From the NCBI GenBank assembly GCA_965657135.1, contig CBFHNF010000014.1:7415-71414 (forward strand): a DNA stretch of 64,000 nt. Direction: 5' to 3'. The position numbers and the translations under genes are program-made. Below the pieces are notes generated by a model that was not told where the DNA came from, ran no database searches, and was given only the letters and a program-made list of their open reading frames with translations. The DNA comes from HIMB11 sp965657135. Lineage in GTDB: Bacteria > Pseudomonadota > Alphaproteobacteria > Rhodobacterales > Rhodobacteraceae. Shown piece after piece: positions 8,799 through 17,485 of the stretch. The stretch's first letter is position 1; the number at the start of each line of letters is the position of its first letter.

Positions 8799-9557
8799 TT
8801 AAACGTCTGGCTGCTCGTCGCCGTCATCACCAGGCAGATTAAAGAAGCTATCTGCATCAAGATATTCGTTGTTGTCACTGACATCATCTGCATCGTCTGT
8901 GGAATCGTTCAGTGAAAACGCCTCGAGGCCTTCAATCGCTGATGGGATTTTTGGTTCAGCCGGCATATCCAGTGATTGCTCAGTGCTTACCAATTTCCGG
9001 CGTTCATCATCCGACATTACCGTGCCTTCAGCGGCTTTCTTGGCCGCAGCTTTTTGCACAATCAAGTCTAGTTCAGACTGTTTACATAAACCCAGTGCTA
9101 CAGGATCGATTGGCGTGATATTCGCAATGTTCCAGTGCGTGCGTTCACGGATAGTTTGAATGGTCGGTTTTGTTGTGCCAATCAACTTCGAAATTTGCGC
9201 ATCGCTTAGTTCTGGATGAAACTTCACCAACCATAGGATGGAAGCAGGCCGATCCTGACGTTTTGACAACGGTGTGTAGCGCGGGCCTCGACGTTTTTCT
9301 TCACCGACAGCGGATGGGTTAAATTTCAGCTTTAACTTATGCGTGGGGTCTGCCTCAGCCTTGCTAATTTCAGTCGCGTCCAACTGGTTGTTTGCAACTG
9401 GGTCAAATCCCTTTACACCAACTGCGACATCACCATCTGCGATGCCTTGCACCTCAAGTTCGTGCATTTCAACAAAATCTGCGATCTGTTTGAATGTAAG
9501 TGTTGTGTTATCAACTAGCCAAACGGCTGTTGCGCGTGCCATGATCGGTTTGGCCAT
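8799..9557 (-). CDS. trcR: DUF1013 family protein, TrcR-type cell-cycle transcriptional regulator
   Basis: The 252-aa protein starts MAKPIMARATAVWLVDNTTLTF and continues with FKQIADFVEMHELEVQGIADGD, the DUF1013 signature restricted to Alphaproteobacteria. Residues near 110-145 (HPELSDAQISKLIGTTKPTIQTIRER) look like a helix-turn-helix. The C-terminal 80 residues are acidic and of low complexity, ending in GDDGDEQPDV. Current databases name this family TrcR; what it controls here cannot be read from the sequence. It stands alone between recR (convergent) and the RNase T2 gene (divergent). Confidence 0.8.
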   Translation of the reverse strand: MAKPIMARATAVWLVDNTTLTFKQIADFVEMHELEVQGIADGDVAVGVKGFDPVANNQLDATEISKAEADPTHKLKLKFNPSAVGEEKRRGPRYTPLSKRQDRPASILWLVKFHPELSDAQISKLIGTTKPTIQTIRERTHWNIANITPIDPVALGLCKQSELDLIVQKAAAKKAAEGTVMSDDERRKLVSTEQSLDMPAEPKIPSAIEGLEAFSLNDSTDDADDVSDNNEYLDADSFFNLPGDDGDEQPDV

Positions 9558-9683
9558 ACTATGTTACTCCTTCGCAAAATTTCCCCGTCGCCTGTCGAGC
9601 AGGCAGCCTTTTCCAAGGCGGGTTACCGTTGTAGGGGAACTTGGGGAGTGTATAACTAGTTTCAAATCGAAAGGAAAGAGCGA

Positions 9684-10304
9684 ATGCACAAAGTCTTTAT
9701 GATCCTTTTTTTGGTCCTTCCTACTTGTTCGTGGGCAGATGATTTTGACTATTACGTACTATCGCTGAGTTGGTCGGCGAGCTTTTGCGACATTGAAGGG
9801 GATGCAAAAAGATCTGAACAGTGTGACGCTGACATGGATTACAAATGGATCCTTCACGGTCTGTGGCCACAATACCATCAAGGTTGGCCAGACTATTGCA
9901 AGGCAAATGAACGTCCGCCCTCGCGTGCAATGACGCAGGCTATGACTGACATAATGGGCACTAGTGGCTTGGCATGGCATCAATGGAAAAAACATGGCAC
10001 TTGCAGTGGCTTAAGTGCAGCCGATTACTTTGCAACATCGCGTAAAGCTTATGGTCAAATCGTTCAACCAACCGTTTTAAATCGTTTAGATGAATTGGTA
10101 CGTGTCCCTGTGTCTGTGATCGAAGAAGCTTTCATAAAAGCAAATCCACAGTTCCAGCGTGATATGATTACCATTACCTGTAAACAGGGTTACATTCAGG
10201 AAGCCCGCGTGTGTTTATCTAAGGGGTTAGAACCCGTTCCATGCGGCCGTGATGTCATCCGTGATTGCACACTGACAAACGCGTTATTTCCACCCTCGCG
10301 CTAG
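9684..10304 (+). CDS. Ribonuclease T2 family protein, exported
   Basis: Endoribonuclease (206 aa) predicted to be periplasmic or secreted. Residues 1-18 form a signal peptide ending at SWA before DDFDYY. Both catalytic segments are present: CAS I WILHGLWPQ with His58, and CAS II HQWKKHGTC with His104 and the neighbouring Lys. Several Cys (35, 47, 72, 107) suit the disulfides of the family. A GAAAGG precedes the ATG. Expected role is scavenging of phosphate or nucleosides from RNA, an inference from the family. Its stop codon overlaps that of the convergent TauE gene in CTAG. Confidence 0.9.
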   Translation: MHKVFMILFLVLPTCSWADDFDYYVLSLSWSASFCDIEGDAKRSEQCDADMDYKWILHGLWPQYHQGWPDYCKANERPPSRAMTQAMTDIMGTSGLAWHQWKKHGTCSGLSAADYFATSRKAYGQIVQPTVLNRLDELVRVPVSVIEEAFIKANPQFQRDMITITCKQGYIQEARVCLSKGLEPVPCGRDVIRDCTLTNALFPPSR

Positions 10305-11068
10305 GTAAAAAATGCGCGCCGAACTAGATTAACACCCGCAATCATTAGCACTAGCAAAGTTGCCCTAAGAAATAATCTTTGGTCAAAACGGTCCTGAACG
10401 GTACGCCCCACACGCATGCCGAAGATTGCAGCAGGCACCAAAATCGCCGAATAGATCAACGTTTGCATGTTCAATATTCCAGTTGAAATATGACTAAACG
10501 TAAGCGCAAGAGCACCAAATCCGTAGATGACACCTTGCGTTCTAATATGCTCTTTTTTTTCAACATCCATTACCGTTAAAAAGGCAACTGTGGGCGGCCC
10601 CCAAACTGCAGACAGTCCACCAATAAATCCCGCAAAGGCCCCGATAGCAGCGTGGCTGATCTTCGAATCCTTGCGCACAGGAATGCGACGCCCAGTTAAT
10701 TGCAAGAGAGAAAATCCGACGATCATCAGCCCAATAGCACCTAAAAAGAGTGACGTGGGAATGAAGCGAATAAGTTGCGCACTGATCATTAACACGAGCA
10801 AACCAGTTAACATAAAGACCCTAAATTTCACCATACTTCCCCATGCAGCGCGTGTCCCTTGGCGAAGAGCTTGTTGCCCGTTGGTGACAAGCGTCGGCAG
10901 TATGAGACCAGCCAGAGCAAGTTCAGGCGAAACAACCGAACTTAGGATTGAAATCATGACCATTGGCATGGCAAAGCCCACCACGCCTTTTACCAAACCC
11001 GCGATTAACGCGCCAAGAATGGCAACGATCCATTGATCCGTCGATAATAATGAAATAGCCTCACTCAT
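10301..11068 (-). CDS. TauE/SafE family sulfite/organosulfur exporter
   Basis: Membrane protein of 255 aa with about eight hydrophobic segments. The N-terminal half starts IVAILGALIAGLVKGVVGFAMPMVMI, the family repeat with the G-x-x-x-G-F-A pattern, and the second repeat appears near residues 145-165 (GAFAGFIGGLSAVWGPPTVAF). Members move sulfite, sulfoacetate or related anions; no sulfur-metabolism gene adjoins it here, so the substrate is unknown. It is single and convergent with the RNase T2 gene. Confidence 0.82.
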   Translation of the reverse strand: MSEAISLLSTDQWIVAILGALIAGLVKGVVGFAMPMVMISILSSVVSPELALAGLILPTLVTNGQQALRQGTRAAWGSMVKFRVFMLTGLLVLMISAQLIRFIPTSLFLGAIGLMIVGFSLLQLTGRRIPVRKDSKISHAAIGAFAGFIGGLSAVWGPPTVAFLTVMDVEKKEHIRTQGVIYGFGALALTFSHISTGILNMQTLIYSAILVPAAIFGMRVGRTVQDRFDQRLFLRATLLVLMIAGVNLVRRAFFT

Positions 11069-11212
11069 AGCGCGGGTGTAGCAGATGGCAATGTCGCGTC
11101 CAGCGTTATTTCGTCACGTAATTAATGAACAATAATGACGCATGTTGAGCATTTTTGTTGCGCTGCAACTGCAAAGTAGCTACGCTTTGATCACCTAATT
11201 TGGAGTTGATTC

Positions 11213-12907
11213 ATGGCACTTGACGGACAAAATGCTGCACTGCAGTCAGAAAACCCAACTGTATTGCCCAATCTTCTGGCAACCACTGCTCAGGCATTCG
11301 AAAGCTTGGACACCCTGTTTGCAATTGCAAAAAATACCATAAAAGCATTGGTTTCAAACGAAGGTCGTGTGTCTTCAGCCCTGCTTGAACAACATCAGGC
11401 GGCAGCACATGGTTTGGCATGGTTGGCAACATACCATGAATCCTTGCGGCAAATGCAAAATTGGGCGACCAAATTAGATGGCCTTGGTGAATTTGGAGAA
11501 GCAGAGCAACTCTTGCTACAAATCGCATGCGGGGAATATCACGCTCAAATCGCTGGCGGCATTCCTATGTCACAGGGCGAAATTGTGCGACTGTCCGACA
11601 TCCAAATCCCCCACAGCGCGCAGAACGATTACCAAAACGCCGGTGTTCGACAGCTGATCGCGAACGGGAACACGCAAGCCGCGCGCACGCGATTGGTTGC
11701 GCTGATGCAAGAACAAGCTGGCAATGTAATCTTCGGTGCTTCTGGACTTGATGACGAACTTGAAATGATCCGGGAACAGTTCCGTCGTTTTTCTGTTGAT
11801 AAGGTCGAGCCTTATGCACACGAGTGGCACTTAAAAGACGAATTGATCCCAATGGAGATCATCGATGAGCTGGCTGAACTCGGTGTGTTTGGTCTAACCA
11901 TTCCAGAAGAATTGGGTGGCTTTGGATTGACCAAAGCTTCGATGGCGGTCGTCTCAGAGGAATTGTCGCGCGGCTATATCGGTGTTGGTTCATTGGGCAC
12001 GCGTTCGGAAATCGCGGCCGAACTAATCATTTGTGGCGGAACAGACGAGCAAAAGAAAAATTGGCTTCCAAAATTAGCAAGCGGCGAAATCCTTCCAACT
12101 GCGGTATTTACAGAGCCAAACACCGGATCAGATTTGGGGTCTTTACGCACGCGTGCCGTGAAAGATGACAATGGTGATTACAAAATCACCGGAAACAAAA
12201 CCTGGATTACACATGCAGCGCGCACGCATGTTATGACCCTGCTTGCACGCACAAATCCCGATAGTTCAGATCACCGCGGATTATCAATGTTTCTTGCTGA
12301 AAAGACACCAGGAACAGACGAAGCGCCATTTCCAACCGAAGGAATGACCGGCGGTGAGATCGAAGTTTTGGGTTATCGCGGCATGAAAGAATACGAGCTG
12401 GGATTTGATAATTTCCACGTCAAATCCGAGAACCTGCTGGGTGGAGAAGAGGGCAAAGGGTTTAAGCAGCTTATGCAAACCTTTGAAAGTGCGCGCATTC
12501 AAACAGCGGCACGTGCAGTCGGCGTAGCACAATCTGCGTTGGACGTCTCGATGCAGTACGCATTGGATCGCAAGCAGTTTGGAAAAGAGTTAATCCGCTT
12601 TCCACGGGTTGCAAACAAATTGGCTATGATGGCTGTGGAAATCACAGTGGCCCGTCAGTTGACCTATTTCAGCGCGTTTGAAAAGGACAACGAGCGCCGA
12701 TGCGACCTAGAAGCAGGAATGGCGAAACTATTAGGTGCCCGAGTCGCCTGGTCAGCTTCCGATAATGGCTTGCAAATCCACGGTGGAAACGGGTTTGCTC
12801 TGGAATATGGCATTAGCCGCATCCTATGTGATGCGCGCATTCTAAACATTTTCGAAGGTGCAGCCGAAATTCAGGCTCAGGTGATCGCACGACGCCTGAT
12901 GGATTGA
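11213..12907 (+). CDS. mcd: (2S)-methylsuccinyl-CoA dehydrogenase (acyl-CoA dehydrogenase with N-terminal extension)
   Basis: FAD enzyme of 564 aa proposed to oxidise methylsuccinyl-CoA to mesaconyl-CoA in the ethylmalonyl-CoA pathway. Residues 1-160 form the extra helical region that separates Mcd from ordinary acyl-CoA dehydrogenases (about 380 aa); it includes HGLAWLATYHESLRQM and IAGGIPMSQGE. The remainder is a complete acyl-CoA dehydrogenase: TEPNTGSDLGS substrate/FAD loop, RKQFGKELIRFPRVANKLA, and the C-terminal QIHGGNGFALEYGISRI. The malyl-CoA lyase at 41679-42638 supports the pathway. Other acyl-CoA substrates cannot be excluded. A GGAG lies upstream of the ATG. Confidence 0.8.
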   Translation: MALDGQNAALQSENPTVLPNLLATTAQAFESLDTLFAIAKNTIKALVSNEGRVSSALLEQHQAAAHGLAWLATYHESLRQMQNWATKLDGLGEFGEAEQLLLQIACGEYHAQIAGGIPMSQGEIVRLSDIQIPHSAQNDYQNAGVRQLIANGNTQAARTRLVALMQEQAGNVIFGASGLDDELEMIREQFRRFSVDKVEPYAHEWHLKDELIPMEIIDELAELGVFGLTIPEELGGFGLTKASMAVVSEELSRGYIGVGSLGTRSEIAAELIICGGTDEQKKNWLPKLASGEILPTAVFTEPNTGSDLGSLRTRAVKDDNGDYKITGNKTWITHAARTHVMTLLARTNPDSSDHRGLSMFLAEKTPGTDEAPFPTEGMTGGEIEVLGYRGMKEYELGFDNFHVKSENLLGGEEGKGFKQLMQTFESARIQTAARAVGVAQSALDVSMQYALDRKQFGKELIRFPRVANKLAMMAVEITVARQLTYFSAFEKDNERRCDLEAGMAKLLGARVAWSASDNGLQIHGGNGFALEYGISRILCDARILNIFEGAAEIQAQVIARRLMD

Positions 12908-12957
12908 TATCACTTCGGTATAATTCCCCTTGGAACGCTATTAAAAAGCGAGGAAAC

Positions 12958-12990
12958 TGGCGCAAAGGAAATCGTATGCGCCAATTTTTT
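12958..12990 (+). promoter_or_regulatory. Terminator-like hairpin that encloses the start site of the META lipoprotein
   Basis: Arms TGGCGCA (12958-12964) and TGCGCCA (12977-12983) are followed by ATTTTTT, as in an intrinsic terminator after mcd. The loop carries the ribosome-binding AAAGGA and the ATG (12976-12978) runs into the second arm, so the same hairpin could hide the start of the next gene. Confidence 0.45.
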
Positions 12991-13350
12991 ATTTCATCAT
13001 GTTTCATGTTCTTATCCGGCTGTTTGAACCCAGCGACTGCTATAGGCGACTACGTCCTAATTAGCGATGATCCCGCACTTCAACGTATCACCTTGAGGGT
13101 CGAAGATGCACGCATTTCTGGTCAAGGTCCCTGCAACCGTTACTTTGCGACCCCAAATGGGCCAGTATTGGAAAACGGCCATTTTGAATTTGGTCCCATC
13201 GCATCGACAAAAATGGCCTGTATCAATCTAGCATCTGAACATGAATATTTTTCTAAATTACAACGGGTTGTTCGTGTTGTAAGAGCTCGGCACACCCTAA
13301 CTTTAATTACGTCAGATCAGGATATTTTAGAATTCAAAGATGCTAAGTAA
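12976..13350 (+). CDS. META domain (HslJ-like) lipoprotein
   Basis: Small lipoprotein of 124 aa. The N-terminus MRQFFISSCFMFLSGCLN is a lipoprotein signal with lipobox LSGC. The mature part has the META-domain pattern: ISGQGPCNRYFA, a hydrophobic strand, then GPIASTKMACINLASEHEYFSKL, close to HslJ-type motifs. The function of META domains is not settled; HslJ is linked to heat shock and novobiocin resistance in E. coli. The start was set at ATG 12976, with AAAGGA before it, because an upstream extension would precede the signal peptide. It follows mcd by 68 bases and its end overlaps the convergent znuB. Confidence 0.78.
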   Translation: MRQFFISSCFMFLSGCLNPATAIGDYVLISDDPALQRITLRVEDARISGQGPCNRYFATPNGPVLENGHFEFGPIASTKMACINLASEHEYFSKLQRVVRVVRARHTLTLITSDQDILEFKDAK

Positions 13351-14125
13351 CAGGACGCATTTGACTTAGCCCAAAAAACACCGCGGCCATTGCCACCATG
13401 GACGGGCCAGCAGGCCAATCAAATATATAAGCTCCCCACAAACCAAAGGCTGCAGATGCACATCCAATGACAATAGCTACAGCAGCCATGCCCTCAGGTG
13501 TCGATGTGAAACGACGTGCAGTTGCAGCTGGAATAATCAAAAATGCGGTGATCAACAATGCCCCAACAATCTTTAACGCCAGTCCCACAACAACGGCCAG
13601 TAAAACAGCCAAATAAAACGATTCGCGACGGGCATCTACACCAACAGATGCAGCCAAATCATCACCCAGCGTCGCGGTAATACACTGGTTCCAGCGCCAC
13701 AATAAAATACCCATAATAATTGCAACACCTAGCCAAATAAACAGGATATCCTGCCAACGAACAGCCAAAATATCGCCAAATAAAATAGCCTCAATTGACA
13801 GGCCGCGACCCCATATACTTGCCCCAATCAAACCCAGGGCGAGCCCAGTTTGTGCAAATACGCCCAGAATAACATCTGCTCCCTGTACGCGACTGGTCAG
13901 ACTGAACAGCAAAACCGATAGAATGAGCGCAAGCGCAATAACACCAAAATATACTGAAACGTTCAATGCAATTGCACCCACTACTCCTAAAATTGCGGCA
14001 TGAGACAGCGCATCGCCAAAGTACACCATACGCCGCCAAATAACGAAACAGCCTAAGACCCCCGTTAGAACAGCCACACCAAGGCCTGATAGTAGCGCAC
14101 GAACCATAAATTCAGAAAACATCAT
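13343..14125 (-). CDS. znuB: Zinc ABC transporter permease
   Basis: Inner-membrane channel subunit (260 aa) of the zinc importer, ABC-3 family. It has seven or eight hydrophobic segments and family landmarks: MVYFGDALSHAAILG near 30-45, the cytoplasmic-loop region LGDDLAASVGVDARRE, and LKIVGALLITAFLIIPAATAR. It follows znuC by six bases in the zur-znuC-znuB operon and should assemble with ZnuA, encoded divergently at 15411. Confidence 0.9.
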   Translation of the reverse strand: MMFSEFMVRALLSGLGVAVLTGVLGCFVIWRRMVYFGDALSHAAILGVVGAIALNVSVYFGVIALALILSVLLFSLTSRVQGADVILGVFAQTGLALGLIGASIWGRGLSIEAILFGDILAVRWQDILFIWLGVAIIMGILLWRWNQCITATLGDDLAASVGVDARRESFYLAVLLAVVVGLALKIVGALLITAFLIIPAATARRFTSTPEGMAAVAIVIGCASAAFGLWGAYIFDWPAGPSMVAMAAVFFGLSQMRPVT

Positions 14126-14131
14126 CTCATC

Positions 14132-14866
14132 CTAATGTTCATGAGCACATGTATCGTCATGTACATGATCATGTTGGTGTTGATAGATAGCCAGAGCGCC
14201 CTGCGTTCCTGATCCAAACAATGCCCTATATTCGGGGGCGCTTGAAACGACACTTGGGGTCCCCTCGCAACAAATATGACCATTCAAACAAATCACGCGA
14301 TCCGAGGCGCTCATCACAACGTGCAAATCATGGCTGACCAAGACAATCGCGCAGTCCAACTTTTCCTTTAGATCAGCGATTAATTGATAAAAGCGCGCGG
14401 AGCCATTTTGATCCAAACCTTGCGTTGGTTCATCCAACAATAGCAGATCAGGCGCATCAATAATCGCCCTTGCGAGCAGCGCTCGCTGAAACTGGCCACC
14501 AGACAGTGTTGCGATTTGTTGATCCAAAAAATCACCCATTCCGACGAGTGACGCCGCCTCTGTGACCTGCTCAGGATTTATCCGTTTTGGGACGGACAAA
14601 AATCGACGCAAGGTAATGGGAAAGCTATGATCAATATTCAATTTTTGCGGAACATAACCTAGGCGCAGCGCTCTTGAACGCACGATACTTCCAGTAGTGG
14701 GCACAAGTGCCCCGATTAGGGCGCGCATCATTGACGTTTTACCCGATCCATTGGGCCCCACGATCGTAATGATTTCGCCACGCTTCACTGTTAAATCAAT
14801 ATCGCGTAAAACAATTTTCTCGTCATAGCCCAAGGTGACGGAATTCAGGGAAATTAGCTCATTCAT
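14132..14866 (-). CDS. znuC: Zinc ABC transporter ATP-binding protein
   Basis: ATPase of the zinc importer (244 aa). Walker A GPNGSGKTS, the signature LSGGQFQRALLARAI and Walker B LLLLDEPTQGLD are all present, followed by the switch His in VLVSHDLHVV. The C-terminal tail is His-rich (HQHDHVHDDTCAHEH), a feature seen in several ZnuC proteins and likely to bind zinc. The start at MNELISL overlaps the stop of zur by eight bases, implying translational coupling. Confidence 0.92.
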   Translation of the reverse strand: MNELISLNSVTLGYDEKIVLRDIDLTVKRGEIITIVGPNGSGKTSMMRALIGALVPTTGSIVRSRALRLGYVPQKLNIDHSFPITLRRFLSVPKRINPEQVTEAASLVGMGDFLDQQIATLSGGQFQRALLARAIIDAPDLLLLDEPTQGLDQNGSARFYQLIADLKEKLDCAIVLVSHDLHVVMSASDRVICLNGHICCEGTPSVVSSAPEYRALFGSGTQGALAIYQHQHDHVHDDTCAHEH

Positions 14867-15335
14867 ATCCGTTCCCTTTGCGGCATTGTTGGCAAGATCC
14901 TTCTGCCTCAATCGTCAATTTGTTAATGGAAAAACTGCGATCTTGACCAAGGGTTTGACCCAATTCTCCTGATTGTGCTGTTTCAGCAACCTTATGACAA
15001 TTAGAGCAAATCCAAAGAGCAGGAGTATGAGCAGCATCTGGATGCGCACATGCCACATAGGCATTCAAACGTTCGACACGATGCGCAAATCCATTTTCAA
15101 CCAAAAAATTCAGTGCACGATATGCCATTGGCGGTTTATCGGCCAAACTATGCTCACTCAGCTTTTGAAGAACACCATAGGCACCAAGCGCTTGATGACG
15201 CTCCAATAGAATCTCAAGCGTTTTTTTGCGGATGGGTGTCAAACGTAGTCCACGCTCGGAACAGACACGTTCAACCCTCTCCATTGCGGATGTCGCACAA
15301 TGGGCGTGGTCATGTGGGATAAACGCGTTTTGCAT
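14859..15335 (-). CDS. zur: Zinc uptake regulator, Fur family
   Basis: Zinc-responsive repressor (158 aa). The N-terminal winged helix contains CSERGLRLTPIRKKTLEIL and the YRALNFLVENGFAHRVE recognition region. The dimerisation domain has CSNCHK and, near the end, CQQC, the two CxxC pairs that hold structural zinc. An early HDHAHC segment adds metal ligands. It is first in zur-znuC-znuB and is divergent from znuA across an inverted repeat that fits an alphaproteobacterial Zur box, so autoregulation is likely. Confidence 0.9.
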   Translation of the reverse strand: MQNAFIPHDHAHCATSAMERVERVCSERGLRLTPIRKKTLEILLERHQALGAYGVLQKLSEHSLADKPPMAYRALNFLVENGFAHRVERLNAYVACAHPDAAHTPALWICSNCHKVAETAQSGELGQTLGQDRSFSINKLTIEAEGSCQQCRKGNGYE

Positions 15336-15356
15336 AGTGTCTCCGAATTCAATATT

Positions 15357-15379
15357 GATATGTTATAACATAACATTTA
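15357..15379. promoter_or_regulatory. Predicted Zur box between zur and znuA
   Basis: Perfect inverted repeat TGTTAT-AAC-ATAACA at 15361-15375 inside GATATGTTATAACATAACAT. It matches the alphaproteobacterial Zur operator pattern as I know it, and lies between the two divergent starts, so one site could repress both transcripts when zinc is sufficient. Confidence 0.8.
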
Positions 15380-15410
15380 TCACATGGACAAGTTACAGGA
15401 GAATCGTGAA

Positions 15411-16370
15411 ATGCAAAAGACCCTACTCGCCTTTTTCGCAACCGCAGTTGCAACCACTCCGGTGTTCGCTGATCAAATAAACGTGGTGGTAGATATTCCG
15501 CCTGTCCATGGGATCGTACAAGGTGTCCTAGGGGACAACGCGACCATCACAACATTAATGGACGGGGGCACAGATCCACATACTTACGCAATGAAGCCAA
15601 GTCATGCCAATGCGTTATCCAACGCAGATTTGGTTGTGGTAATTGGCGCGAGCCTGACACCAAGCCTTGTTGAAAAAATTCCAGCACTCGCAGGAAATGC
15701 AAAATTTATCGAATTAGAAGATGTCGCAGGCGTACATTTGATTGAGTATACAGATTCGCATGATAATCAAAGGGATCATGACACACACGATGATGATCAT
15801 AACGATGATCACGACAAGCATCACGATGATCATGACACGCATCACGACGGACACGACGATCATGATCATATGGGAACCGACCCGCACATCTGGTTAGATA
15901 TAGATAATGCAAGTGTGTGGGCACATCATGTCAAACAAATTGCATCTAAAATGCATCCTGATTTACACAATTCACTACACGACAATTTAGTTCGTTTTGA
16001 ACAATCGCTTTCGTCGATCAAAGAAATAATAAGCCAAATCGATGCGAAACCCTATGCTGTTTCACATGATGCGTTTGGATATCTGGAGGACGCGTTTGGA
16101 ATTGATCAACCAGAGGCGGTCACGAATGGAATGGGTCTGCGCCCATCTCCTCGCGATATGGCCAAACTGCGTGAGGAAATTGAACATACCAAACCTGCCT
16201 GCATGATCATCGACCCAAATGATCATACAGCATTGGCATATTCGCTAGCCGAAGAGTATCAGATAAAAACTGTTGTTTATTCCCAACTCGGTGAAGTTAT
16301 TGAGGGAGAAAATGCCTACCTAACGCTTATGAACCAAGCTGCTAAGGCGTTTAATACTTGCTTTGAATAA
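15411..16370 (+). CDS. znuA: Zinc ABC transporter substrate-binding protein
   Basis: Periplasmic zinc receptor (319 aa). Signal peptide residues 1-20, cleaved after VFA before DQINVV. Cluster A-1 features include DGGTDPHTYAMKPSHA with a zinc-ligand His; a loop near 122-152 is packed with His and Asp (many DH and HDDH units), the typical ZnuA charged loop; then DPHIWLDI supplies another ligand His, and VSHDAFGYLEDAF the third. ATG 15411 is chosen over 15384 because AGGAG sits nine bases upstream and it begins the signal peptide correctly. Divergent from zur. Confidence 0.93.
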   Translation: MQKTLLAFFATAVATTPVFADQINVVVDIPPVHGIVQGVLGDNATITTLMDGGTDPHTYAMKPSHANALSNADLVVVIGASLTPSLVEKIPALAGNAKFIELEDVAGVHLIEYTDSHDNQRDHDTHDDDHNDDHDKHHDDHDTHHDGHDDHDHMGTDPHIWLDIDNASVWAHHVKQIASKMHPDLHNSLHDNLVRFEQSLSSIKEIISQIDAKPYAVSHDAFGYLEDAFGIDQPEAVTNGMGLRPSPRDMAKLREEIEHTKPACMIIDPNDHTALAYSLAEEYQIKTVVYSQLGEVIEGENAYLTLMNQAAKAFNTCFE

Positions 16371-16391
16371 AGCTAAATGGGGATACTCGGC

Positions 16392-17420
16392 CTAGAAATT
16401 TTTATCGGTGCGAAAATCGCTCGGAATATGGTCGTGATTGTCTAAAACAAGATCGGCCATTACCTGTGCAATTTTTGGTGCCATCCCAAATCCAATCTTG
16501 AATCCCCCATTTGCGATGAATTCCGTTGGATTGAGTGGGTGAACACCTAAAATTGGCGCGCGACTTTTGCTTCGCGGTCGTACGCCCGCCCAGCGCGCAA
16601 CAATTGGCGCAGTTTTTAAATCAGGGATAATTTGACAGGCTCGTTCAATCACAGTGTCCAGTTGTTCATCCGTTGATGTGGGATCTGTAAATCCGCGTTC
16701 TGAGGTTGATCCAACGGCCAGCGTCCCATCCAAGTGTGGAATAAAGTGTAACGTATCCACAAATATCTGCGGTCTATTTCTTTTGTCATATTCAAATAGA
16801 ACGGCCTGTCCTTTTACGCCGTTTCCAAAATTTTTACCTAAATGTTCCGATATCCGATATAAATCCCATGCGCCCGCTGCCCAAATCACTCGACCAGAGT
16901 CAGGGGCGTTGGTATAAATTTCCCCACCGGATTTCCGAATGGCCATTGCCAACGACGCAACCGTTTTTTGTGGATGGATATGCGCACTAAGCGTATCATA
17001 AATCCACTTGCCTGTCGGTGATGGCGGCGCCCATTCGGGTGGCTGATCCATCACATCCCACAGCGCCCTGCCCTGCCATAACGTTTTGGCATTTTCTCCG
17101 CGTTTCAAGGCGAGCGTCAGCCCCGCCTCGTCGGGCAGTGATTGCAATCGGCCCGTCCGCGCGTATCCAGATGAAATTTCTGAAATGCGATCAGCGCTTT
17201 GCCAAAATTCCTCTGCCATGATCAAGCTTTGAAACTGAAACTCTTTCTTGGCATTCCAATTTTCTGGCACATGTGGGGCCAATGCACCGACAATTCCACC
17301 ACTAGACCCAGCTCCAATTCCGTTCGGATCAATAACCTGTACACGCGCGCCACGTTGCATACATTCCCACGCGATAGATAGGCCGATGATACCGGCACCT
17401 TTGATTGTCACTTCTGCCAT
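16392..17420 (-). CDS. FAD-dependent amino-acid oxidase-type protein, probable MnmC oxidase partner
   Basis: DAO-fold flavoprotein of 342 aa. The Rossmann start VTIKGAGIIGLSIAWECMQRGARVQVID carries the GxGxxG FAD motif, and the C-terminus has GGFKIGFGMAPKIAQVMADLV. It is transcribed away from mnmD with only 65 bases between. In gammaproteobacteria the MnmC protein fuses an MnmD-like methyltransferase to an FAD oxidase that removes carboxymethyl from cmnm5U34 of tRNA; the adjacency suggests this is the separate oxidase half. That is inference: glycine or D-amino-acid oxidation is an alternative. The start at MAEVTIKGAG avoids overlap with mnmD. Confidence 0.72.
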   Translation of the reverse strand: MAEVTIKGAGIIGLSIAWECMQRGARVQVIDPNGIGAGSSGGIVGALAPHVPENWNAKKEFQFQSLIMAEEFWQSADRISEISSGYARTGRLQSLPDEAGLTLALKRGENAKTLWQGRALWDVMDQPPEWAPPSPTGKWIYDTLSAHIHPQKTVASLAMAIRKSGGEIYTNAPDSGRVIWAAGAWDLYRISEHLGKNFGNGVKGQAVLFEYDKRNRPQIFVDTLHFIPHLDGTLAVGSTSERGFTDPTSTDEQLDTVIERACQIIPDLKTAPIVARWAGVRPRSKSRAPILGVHPLNPTEFIANGGFKIGFGMAPKIAQVMADLVLDNHDHIPSDFRTDKNF

Positions 17421-17485
17421 TGCCAAGACTTTCGTTGATGATAGTGTGTGGGTATTCACGTCGAAGACGTTTCGCAAGGCCCCAG

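Noticed and set aside
15750..15862. Repetitive GATCATGAC-like stretch, considered as a repeat array
   Set aside because: It encodes the His/Asp-rich metal loop of ZnuA; periodicity follows codons, with no spacers as in CRISPR.
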